A stretch of DNA of 5,791 nt. Source: Acidobacteriota bacterium (GTDB lineage: Bacteria > Acidobacteriota > Vicinamibacteria > Marinacidobacterales > SMYC01). Within the stretch, counting starts at the first letter, position 1. Every line of letters starts with the position of its first letter. Below, piece by piece: positions 1 through 5,791 of the stretch. The position numbers and the translations under genes were made by a program. The stretch covers positions 1 through 5,791 of the forward strand of contig JAUVQL010000071.1 of assembly GCA_030598165.1 (NCBI GenBank), in the 5' to 3' direction. The notes beneath the pieces were generated by a model. It searched no databases and had not been told where the DNA came from. It worked only from the letters and a program-made list of their open reading frames with translations.

Positions 1-1127
1 ATAATCTTCCCTATGACGGCTGCATCTGTTGCGATTCGTCCATCAAGAACCTCGAGGACTGGAATTGCGGTGAGTACGCTCCAGTTCGTTCGTCTCTCAA
101 ATAAATCAAAAGCTTCTTCTTTTCCCCCCAACTTCATTAGCGCCGCTACAGCAGCGGAGGCCACATTGGGCTCGTCGGAGAGCGCTTTTTCTCGAAGTAG
201 TGGGTGCGTCTTCTCCAATCCCATCCGCCCGAGGGCCAAGGCGCTTACTGCGGCGGCCAAAGGCTCGTCCCCGTCGACGGCTCGCAGAAGCGCCGCGGCC
301 CGGCTCTTTGAGCCTCGCCATCCCAATGCCGCCAAGGACCTCAGGCGGGCCGCATCGGTCGGACTACCACCCGCCGTCTCGCGGGGGGCAGCAAAGTCGG
401 AAAGAGTTTTGCTCACCCATTCCTCGTGTAGCGTTCCCTCCGGCATGTGAGACAACAAACGCGCTACCACGAGGCTTCGACTTCGCTCCGCCCAAAACAA
501 CAACTCTCCGAGCTTCCACTTTTCTCGAGAACCGGCAAAAGTGCGCTCCAAAACGGTTTGATAAAGTGGGAAGGAGATGGGCGCTACCTGCGGCGATGCC
601 GGCGGAGAAAAATCCCGCAAACGCGGATCGTCAGTGGACCGCGCTGCTTCACTCAAGATTTTTCCCCATGTTTCCGTCTCTTCGAAGTAATGCGTCAGCG
701 CCTCTCGAATCACGGAGATGTCTCCGCGCCGTGCCAAGACAAGCCGAGAAATGGAGGCAGGCGAGCTCGCGGGCGGCAATTGTTCGAGCATCTCTCGCGC
801 TCGGTCCTCGGCAAGGTCAGGCTCCAGCTTCTCGATCCCAAGAAGCGTCTCGACGAGCTCTTCATCCAGTTCGCGAGGGGCAATCCGACCGACCGACTGC
901 CGTAACTCGAGTCGGAGCCGCCAGGCTTCGTCGAGTTTCTCCAAGGCGATTACATCGTGAATAGCGGAAAGGTCACGGATTTGTTCGCGGGTAAGGGGCT
1001 CTCGAGCCAAGTGCAGCGTGGCTTCGCGACGCGTTTCGTCTTCCACTTTCTCGAGAGGAGAAGCGGTGGCCGATGCTCGAACAGCTGCAAGCATCAAAAC
1101 GAGAATCATCCCCATTGGCTTCGCCAT
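1..1127 (-). CDS. Secreted alpha-helical protein with HEAT-like repeats (3' end outside window)
   Basis: The frame starts at ATG 1127 and stays open for 375 codons to the left edge with no stop; I checked it by translating line by line, so the C-terminus is missing. Residues 1-22 look like a Sec signal peptide: one Lys, a hydrophobic core (MGMILVLMLAAV), then ASATA, with likely cleavage after Ala20 or Ala22. There is no lipobox cysteine, so it is probably periplasmic or secreted rather than a lipoprotein. The mature part is rich in Leu, Ala, Glu and Arg and appears all-helical. About residues 258-360 show paired amphipathic helices typical of HEAT/PBS-lyase-like repeats, for example AAAVSALALGRMG and NVASAAVAALMKLGG. 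Residues 23-250 are helical but without a family I recognise. No good Shine-Dalgarno lies next to ATG 1127 (AAGAAG is about 17 bases upstream); a TTG at 1136, or ATGs at codons 5 and 7, are alternatives. It starts 57 bases after uvrA and may share its transcript. A scaffold role is inference only. Confidence 0.85.
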   Translation of the reverse strand, partial: MAKPMGMILVLMLAAVRASATASPLEKVEDETRREATLHLAREPLTREQIRDLSAIHDVIALEKLDEAWRLRLELRQSVGRIAPRELDEELVETLLGIEKLEPDLAEDRAREMLEQLPPASSPASISRLVLARRGDISVIREALTHYFEETETWGKILSEAARSTDDPRLRDFSPPASPQVAPISFPLYQTVLERTFAGSREKWKLGELLFWAERSRSLVVARLLSHMPEGTLHEEWVSKTLSDFAAPRETAGGSPTDAARLRSLAALGWRGSKSRAAALLRAVDGDEPLAAAVSALALGRMGLEKTHPLLREKALSDEPNVASAAVAALMKLGGKEEAFDLFERRTNWSVLTAIPVLEVLDGRIATDAAVIGKI

Positions 1128-1184
1128 GGATATCAAGCTAACGGCATCTTCTTTTGGCCGGACCCCAAAGGCACATATTATCGG

Positions 1185-4028
1185 CTAAGCGGCGTCTTCG
1201 CGCAGAATCTTGGCAAGGAACTTACCCGTGTAAGAGGAAGAAACAGCAGCCACCTCTTCCGGCGTTCCGGAAGCGACGATACCCCCTCCTTTTTCCCCAC
1301 CTTCCGGCCCGAGGTCTATGAGGTAGTCCGCCATTTTGATGACGTCGGGGTTGTGCTCGATCACCACGACCGTATTCCCTTGGTCCACGAGACGGTTGAG
1401 CACGTTCAACAGGCGAGCGATATCGTCGAAATGAAGTCCCGTCGTCGGTTCGTCCAGAATGTAGAGCGTTCGGCCGGTGGAGCGTTTTGCAAGCTCTCGG
1501 GATAGCTTGACACGTTGCGCCTCGCCTCCAGAGAGAGTCGGTGAGCTCTGACCGAGCTTGATGTAGCCCAGCCCGACTTCGATGAGCGTCTCAAGAATGC
1601 GGCGGATTTTGGGATGGTTCTCGAAGAGAGTCGCTCCTTCGGAAACGGTGAGGTTCAACACGTCTGCTATCGAAAGATTCTTATAACGAACTTGAAGCGT
1701 TGCTTCGTTGAACCGACGTCCCTTACAAACTTCACAGGGAACGTAGACATCGGCCAGGAAATGCATCTCTACACGAATGACGCCATCACCCTGACAATGT
1801 TCGCAACGGCCTCCCTTGACGTTGAAGGAGAACCGACCGGGGCTGTAGCCATGGATGCGTGCTTCGGGGAGCGTCGCAAAGAATTTGCGGATCTCGTCGA
1901 AGACCTTGGTGTAGGTCGCCGGATTCGATCGTGGCGTGCGACCGATGGGTGACTGATCGATATCGATGACCTTGTCGAGGTGCTCGACGCCTCGAATCGA
2001 CCGATGAGCCCCCACGTGTTTTTCCGAACGCTGCAAGGTGCGCGCCAAGGCCGGATACAAAATGTGGTTGATTAAGCTGCTCTTGCCAGCTCCCGAAACA
2101 CCCGTAATGCCAACGAGCAGGCCGAGGGGGATCTGTACATCGATGTTTTTGAGATTGTTCTCCTGCGCACCAACGACCTCTATGTGACGTCCGGAAGGCC
2201 GACGCCTCTTTTGGGGAATGGGGATGGAGAGCTTCCCAGACAGATACTTTCCGGTGATCGAGTGGGCATTCGACATGACCTCTTCGGGTGTACCGGTCGC
2301 CACGATCTCACCGCCATGCACACCGGCTCCGGGACCAAAGTCGAGCAAGTGATCCGCCGCCTCGATGGTATCTCGATCGTGTTCCACCACGACGACACTG
2401 TTGCCCACATCTCGCAGCCGTCGGAGCGCTTCGATGAGCTTGGAATTGTCGCGGGGATGAAGCCCAATCGAAGGCTCGTCGAGGATGTAGACGACACCGG
2501 TGAGCTCAGAGCCGATTTGGCTGGCCAGTCGGATCCGCTGTGACTCACCGCCCGAAAGGGATGGTGCCAACCGATCGAGCGAGAGATACCCCAGCCCTAC
2601 GTCCCGCAGGAACCGGAGCCGGCTGACGATCTCCTTCATAAGCTCCGCACCGATCAACACTTCCGTCCCGGAAAGGCGCACCGTCGTCGCGAACAAGAAA
2701 GCCTCGTCGATGGTCATGCCGGACAGTTCGGCAATACTCTTGCCTCCAATTTGTACCGACAAAGCTTCGGCGCGAAGACGTGTGCCGCCGCATGCGGAAC
2801 AGTCTCTCTCGGACAGGTACTTCGCGTAGTACCGACGCATCCTCTCCGAGCGGGTCTCTTTCATCCGCCGCATCATGGCAGGCATGAGTCCCTCGAAACG
2901 CAGCTTGATGTTTCCGTGTCCCGAGCTTCCCGACCATTTCACGTTGAACTTCTGGTCTCCCGCCCCATACAAGATGGGTTGTTTTTCTTTCTTCGTGAGC
3001 TTCGACCAAGGCTTGTCGAGATCGATATGGAAGGTCTTTGCCACCGCCCGGAGAATGTCCGTGGACCACCCTGTCTTTTCACCCACCAAGCCCAGGGGCT
3101 TAATCGCTCCTTGGTTGATGGCAAGAGACTTGTCGGGCACCATGAGCTCTATATCCATCTCCGCTCGGGTCCCCAACCCATTACACTCGCGGCACATGCC
3201 TTGAGGCGAGTTGAACGAAAAAAGCTGAGGCGTGAGGTCGGGAAAACTGATTCCGCAGTAGTGACAGGCCCGGTGCTCGGAAAAAAGTATGTCGTCTCGG
3301 CCTTCCACCCCCAAAATGAGGATGCCCTCACCGCTTCGGAGCGCGGTTTCAACGGAGTCTGCGAGACGGGTGGCGGGTCCCGACTTGGCGGGCTTGGCGA
3401 CCAGGCGATCGACGACCAGCTCCAGCGAGTGTTTCTTTCTCTTGTCGAGATTGATGTCGTCTTCGAGCGAACGAACCTCTCCGTCGACGCGAATGCGCGT
3501 GAAGCCGCTTCGGCGCGCGGTGTCGATGATGTCGCGGTGCTCCCCTTTTCGCTCCGAGACGAGCGGCGCCATGATTTGAAAGCGAGTACCTTCCGGGAGT
3601 TTTCCAATCTCCGCCACGATTTGCTGAGACGATTGTTCCGCGACCTCTCGTCCGCAACGGTAGCATTTGAGCTTGCCGATGCGGGCAAAAAGCACGCGCA
3701 AGTAGTCGTATATCTCCGTGGTCGTTCCGACGGTGGAGCGGGGATTGTGACTCGATGACTTCTGATCGACGGATATGGTAGGGGAGAGACCCCGAATGGT
3801 GTCGTAAACGGGCTTGTCCATCTGGCCCAGAAACTGACGGGCGTAGCTGGATAACGACTCTACGTAACGACGCTGTCCCTCGGCATAGAGCGTGTCGAAG
3901 GCAAGAGAGGATTTACCCGAGCCCGAAACGCCGGTGAAGACGACGAGTTTCTTCTTGGGAATCTCGGCAGTGATGTTCTTGAGATTGTGTTGGCGGGCCC
4001 CTTTGACCACCAGCCAATCAGGTTCCAT
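1185..4028 (-). CDS. uvrA: UvrABC system protein A (excinuclease ABC subunit A)
   Basis: Cytoplasmic DNA-damage sensor of nucleotide excision repair: a UvrA dimer with UvrB scans DNA, loads UvrB at the lesion and leaves, after which UvrC incises. The 947-residue product has the normal full length for the family and is complete. Visible in order: Walker A of the first ATPase, GVSGSGKSS (33-41); the N-terminal signature region with QFLGQMDKP (65-73); first zinc module C255/C258 and C279/C282 inside the UvrB/DNA-binding insertion; an additional CxxC at C410/C413; ABC signature LSGGESQ (491-497) with Walker B YILDEPS (514-520); second Walker [10 protein letters not shown] (643-651); C-terminal zinc finger C742/C745 and C765/C768; second signature LSGGEAQ (832-838) with Walker B YILDEP (856-861) and the switch His in VVVIEH (887-892). 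No key residue is missing. ATG 4028 gives the canonical N-terminus; a modest AGGG lies 11 bases upstream. It lies 108 bases after the HtrA-like gene, a gap large enough for its own promoter. Confidence 0.99.
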   Translation of the reverse strand: MEPDWLVVKGARQHNLKNITAEIPKKKLVVFTGVSGSGKSSLAFDTLYAEGQRRYVESLSSYARQFLGQMDKPVYDTIRGLSPTISVDQKSSSHNPRSTVGTTTEIYDYLRVLFARIGKLKCYRCGREVAEQSSQQIVAEIGKLPEGTRFQIMAPLVSERKGEHRDIIDTARRSGFTRIRVDGEVRSLEDDINLDKRKKHSLELVVDRLVAKPAKSGPATRLADSVETALRSGEGILILGVEGRDDILFSEHRACHYCGISFPDLTPQLFSFNSPQGMCRECNGLGTRAEMDIELMVPDKSLAINQGAIKPLGLVGEKTGWSTDILRAVAKTFHIDLDKPWSKLTKKEKQPILYGAGDQKFNVKWSGSSGHGNIKLRFEGLMPAMMRRMKETRSERMRRYYAKYLSERDCSACGGTRLRAEALSVQIGGKSIAELSGMTIDEAFLFATTVRLSGTEVLIGAELMKEIVSRLRFLRDVGLGYLSLDRLAPSLSGGESQRIRLASQIGSELTGVVYILDEPSIGLHPRDNSKLIEALRRLRDVGNSVVVVEHDRDTIEAADHLLDFGPGAGVHGGEIVATGTPEEVMSNAHSITGKYLSGKLSIPIPQKRRRPSGRHIEVVGAQENNLKNIDVQIPLGLLVGITGVSGAGKSSLINHILYPALARTLQRSEKHVGAHRSIRGVEHLDKVIDIDQSPIGRTPRSNPATYTKVFDEIRKFFATLPEARIHGYSPGRFSFNVKGGRCEHCQGDGVIRVEMHFLADVYVPCEVCKGRRFNEATLQVRYKNLSIADVLNLTVSEGATLFENHPKIRRILETLIEVGLGYIKLGQSSPTLSGGEAQRVKLSRELAKRSTGRTLYILDEPTTGLHFDDIARLLNVLNRLVDQGNTVVVIEHNPDVIKMADYLIDLGPEGGEKGGGIVASGTPEEVAAVSSSYTGKFLAKILREDAA

Positions 4029-4040
4029 TAGATCTATTAC

Positions 4041-4056
4041 CCTGAACGTAGTGTAG
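4041..4056 (-). promoter_or_regulatory. Possible LexA-like operator upstream of uvrA
   Basis: Read on the minus strand the site is CTACACTACGTTCAGG, 12 bases from the uvrA ATG. CTACAC and the inverted GTTCAG match at four of six positions as an imperfect inverted repeat. GTTC half-sites occur in LexA boxes of several bacterial groups, and the CT..A...GTTCAG pattern resembles the myxobacterial type as I recall it, but the spacer is one base short. uvrA is a common SOS gene, so the location makes sense. This is a weak pattern match. Confidence 0.25.
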
Positions 4057-4062
4057 AACTGA

Positions 4063-4082
4063 GGTGACCGGTCACCGGTGAC
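4063..4082. repeat. Overlapping perfect palindromes (three alternating GGTGAC half-sites)
   Basis: The block reads GGTGACCGGTCACCGGTGAC. Positions 4063-4076 form a perfect 14-base palindrome (GGTGACCGGTCACC) and 4071-4082 a second perfect 12-base palindrome (GTCACCGGTGAC), sharing the middle half-site. It lies in the only sizeable gap of the window, 35 bases upstream of the uvrA start. It could be a cooperative operator for a dimeric regulator, or in RNA two mutually exclusive short hairpins with CCGG loops. There is no T-run after it, so it is not a typical intrinsic terminator. The structure is seen directly; any regulatory role is inferred. Confidence 0.6.
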
Positions 4083-4136
4083 TGCGGCGACGGCGCGTTT
4101 AGTGTTTGATGAAGCAGCACAAGGCGCCGCTAGACT

Positions 4137-5582
4137 CTACTCCCACTCCGGCTTGACGGCAAAGAAGAAGCTTTCTCTACCGCGCTCGACGAACAAAACC
4201 ACTTCCTCGGGCTCTTCCATGCGTATCTCTTCGACCACTTTGCGGAAGGACTCGAGATCGTCCACCTCCCTCTCGTCGATTTTGACGAGGAGATCTCCGC
4301 GGACCACACGATTGGGATTGGTGCGCACTGCAACGGGAGCCTTTTGAACGACCACGCCTTTCTTGTCGGGCTCGTAGTAACGAGTCGCAAGATAATCGTA
4401 GGTCACCTCACGGACCGTAATGTCGAGCTCTTCCACTTCTACGGTCTCGGCCTCCCGCCGCGTCTTGGGGGCGGAAGCCAACTTCGCAACTGCGGTCCCG
4501 GGTTTGCCTTCGTGCAGATAGCCGAACCGTACATCGGACCCCGCACCCACACGCAAGAGCTTTTCCGCAAAGGCTCCTAGATCTTCTTCCCGACTCACCT
4601 CGATGGGACTTCCCTGAAACTCCACGAGTATGTCACCAACTTCGAGACCGGCCGCTTCCGCCGGTGAGCCCCGGTAGACATATCCAACGATGATTCCGGA
4701 ATCCGCACCTAGTTTCATGTGAGCGGCGAGCTCTGGAGTCAAGACCTGCATCTCCACACCCAGCCAGCCACGACGTACTTCGTTCGCCTCCGGCGGGCTT
4801 GCCGTCGCGTTGGCAAGGAGGGACGCCGGTCGTGCGAATCCGCGTCCCACACTCTTGGGCAAACCACGGATCATGGCAATGAGGCTCAGTGGATTTCTGA
4901 AATTCCCTTGAGGCGTGGGAACCATGAGGGCGTCGAGCATTCCCAAGGGACGGCCATCGAGGTCACAGACCAACGAGCCGACGGGGTCGGAAGATCCGGT
5001 AGCAACCAGAAATCCATCTTGAGGCTTGGTGACGACCGATTGAACCCTGGTGAGCTCGACCGCCAAGTTTGGCCCTAGAGGCTCGGGAAGGCGACTCAAA
5101 ACGGCCACTTCTTGCCCAATACTGGCTTCATGTCCTCCCCCGAAGTCCACCGGTTTGAAGGTACGACCTTCCGTGTCGATGCGAAGAAAAGCCACGTCCG
5201 TATCCGTATCCCGCCCAAGGAGAGTCGCCGAATACTCCTCACCATCCACACGGACGCGAAGCTCTCGAATCTCGGCATCCGCACGAGTCACAGATGCAGG
5301 GAACCGAATACCAATGCCGTGTGGCACCTCGTTGAAAGGCTCGAAGATAACGGCGCTCACCAAAACAACGCCATCTTCAGAAACGACGACGCCGGTCGTG
5401 GTCAACTCGCTCTCTCGTGGTGGATCGGCCGTCGAGAATTGCACTTGCTGCGTGTAGCGAACCTGCACCAGGCTTTGCCGATACTGCTGCTCCAATCGAG
5501 CAAGTTTATTGGAGGTCGTGTCCTCCGAAGGTGCTCCCAGTGCGGCAAGAAGAGTCAAACTGGCCAAAAACACATTACTCAT
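4137..5582 (-). CDS. Exported HtrA-like protein with degenerate trypsin-like domain and two PDZ domains
   Basis: Start chosen at ATG 5582 (481 residues): GAGGA lies 5 bases upstream and the ATG overlaps the previous stop as ATGAGTAA. The frame also allows an upstream TTG at 5597, which would put the SD inside the gene. Residues 1-17 are a signal peptide (hydrophobic core VFLASLTLLAALGA), so it is periplasmic or secreted. About 25-245 follow the HtrA/DegP protease layout: TTGVVVSEDGVVLVSAVIF, then DTDTDVAFLRID, then a strand ending in CDLDGRPLGM. The catalytic Asp is present (129), but the His position in the usual TNAHVV motif is Val78, and the GNSGGPL motif is replaced by DPVGSLV, with Val201 at the Ser position. 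Hydrolysis is therefore unlikely. PDZ1 spans about 272-370 (GWLGVEMQ; GSPAEAAGLEVGDILVEFQG) and PDZ2 about 388-480 (RGDLLVKIDEREVDDLESF). By family knowledge PDZ domains bind exposed C-termini; a scaffold, chaperone or sensor role is inferred. The domain assignment is firm, the loss of activity likely. Confidence 0.9.
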   Translation of the reverse strand: MSNVFLASLTLLAALGAPSEDTTSNKLARLEQQYRQSLVQVRYTQQVQFSTADPPRESELTTTGVVVSEDGVVLVSAVIFEPFNEVPHGIGIRFPASVTRADAEIRELRVRVDGEEYSATLLGRDTDTDVAFLRIDTEGRTFKPVDFGGGHEASIGQEVAVLSRLPEPLGPNLAVELTRVQSVVTKPQDGFLVATGSSDPVGSLVCDLDGRPLGMLDALMVPTPQGNFRNPLSLIAMIRGLPKSVGRGFARPASLLANATASPPEANEVRRGWLGVEMQVLTPELAAHMKLGADSGIIVGYVYRGSPAEAAGLEVGDILVEFQGSPIEVSREEDLGAFAEKLLRVGAGSDVRFGYLHEGKPGTAVAKLASAPKTRREAETVEVEELDITVREVTYDYLATRYYEPDKKGVVVQKAPVAVRTNPNRVVRGDLLVKIDEREVDDLESFRKVVEEIRMEEPEEVVLFVERGRESFFFAVKPEWE

Positions 5583-5791
5583 AGATATCCTCGACAAAAA
5601 CCAATCGGCGCGAGTGCCGGCGCATGACGGTCAAAAGAACTTCGTTCGCCTTCGCCCCATCCGAACGGTCGTAGATTTCCTTGAGAGTCTCGAGCCCGTC
5701 GACGGGCTCACCTTCTATGGCAATCACCCGATCGCCCGGAAATAGCCGCGCTCGAAATGCGGGGCCGTTGGGCTTGACACCAACCACGAGG
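5575..5791 (-). CDS. PDZ-domain protein, C-terminal end only (5' part outside window)
   Basis: Only the last 71 residues are visible, ending in VEDIYE and a TAA at 5575-5577; the frame is open to the right edge, so the real start lies beyond it. The visible part is the second half of a PDZ domain: LVVGVKPNGPAFRARLFPGD, then RVIAIEGEPVDGLETLKEIY, then a final strand pair (EVLLTVMRR, RRLVFVED). The pattern of a hydrophobic ligand-side strand, NGPAFRA and PGDRVIAIEG is that of PDZ domains in HtrA-type and C-terminal-processing-type proteases. The PDZ sits at the very C-terminus, which is common in HtrA proteins, but whether a protease domain precedes it cannot be seen. Its stop overlaps the start of the next gene by 8 bases (ATGAGTAA), so the two PDZ proteins are very probably made together from one mRNA and may be diverged duplicates. 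Confidence 0.85.
   Translation of the reverse strand, partial: LVVGVKPNGPAFRARLFPGDRVIAIEGEPVDGLETLKEIYDRSDGAKANEVLLTVMRRHSRRLVFVEDIYE
5588..5592 (-). promoter_or_regulatory. Ribosome binding site that fixes the start of the HtrA-like gene
   Basis: On the minus strand GAGGA stands 5 bases before ATG 5582, an ideal Shine-Dalgarno distance. It lies within the last codons of the upstream PDZ gene, so ribosomes ending there can restart at once. It favours ATG 5582 over the TTG at 5597. Confidence 0.75.

Noticed and set aside
200..964. 254-codon plus-strand open frame, with overlapping ones at 13-450 and 447-905
   Set aside because: They are antisense to the continuous 375-codon minus-strand frame, which has a signal peptide and repeat structure. 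Their translations are Arg/Ser/Pro-rich, low in complexity and without domains.
1151..1170. Possible terminator hairpin between uvrA and the HEAT-like gene (TTTGG / CCAAA arms)
   Set aside because: The stem is only about five base pairs with a seven-base loop and no T-run on either strand, so it is too weak to call.
957..1505. 182-codon plus-strand open frame spanning the uvrA/HEAT-like gap
   Set aside because: It covers the 3' end of uvrA, the 57-base gap and the start of the HEAT-like gene on the opposite strand; composition and lack of motifs mark it as a shadow.
2751..3758. 335-codon plus-strand open frame
   Set aside because: It lies wholly opposite conserved uvrA coding sequence and shows no recognisable domain; it is a shadow of GC-rich codon use.
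5595..5597. TTG start for the HtrA-like gene, adding five residues
   Set aside because: The good GAGGA site sits between this TTG and ATG 5582, and the ATG gives the classic short overlap with the previous stop.

Overview
The window holds four protein genes, all on the minus strand, so the biological order runs from high to low coordinates: a PDZ-domain protein cut by the right edge (5575-5791), an HtrA-like protein with two PDZ domains whose protease active site looks dead (4137-5582), a complete uvrA (1185-4028), and a secreted helical/HEAT-like protein cut by the left edge (1-1127). I found no RNA genes, mobile elements or CRISPR arrays, and no convincing terminators. The long plus-strand open frames are antisense shadows of these genes.

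Organism: this is bacterial chromosomal DNA of moderately high GC, densely packed. The UvrA N-terminus ([16 protein letters not shown]) has the look of deltaproteobacterial/Myxococcota-type UvrAs. Two exported proteins with typical Sec signal peptides fit a Gram-negative-type envelope. The lineage is an inference from memory and is not firm.

Layout: the two PDZ genes overlap by 8 bases (ATGAGTAA) and are almost certainly translationally coupled. A 108-base gap separates them from uvrA. It contains a striking run of three alternating half-sites that form two overlapping perfect palindromes, plus a weak LexA-box-like element just upstream of the uvrA start. uvrA is followed after only 57 bases by the HEAT-like gene, so these two may be cotranscribed.

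Function: uvrA encodes the damage-recognition ATPase of nucleotide excision repair and is intact in every motif I could check. The flanking genes are envelope proteins with no obvious link to repair. The most interesting item is the HtrA-fold protein that lacks the catalytic His and Ser and sits directly behind a second PDZ protein, which suggests a non-proteolytic envelope scaffold or sensor pair. I do not see a clear new multi-gene defence or mobile system here.
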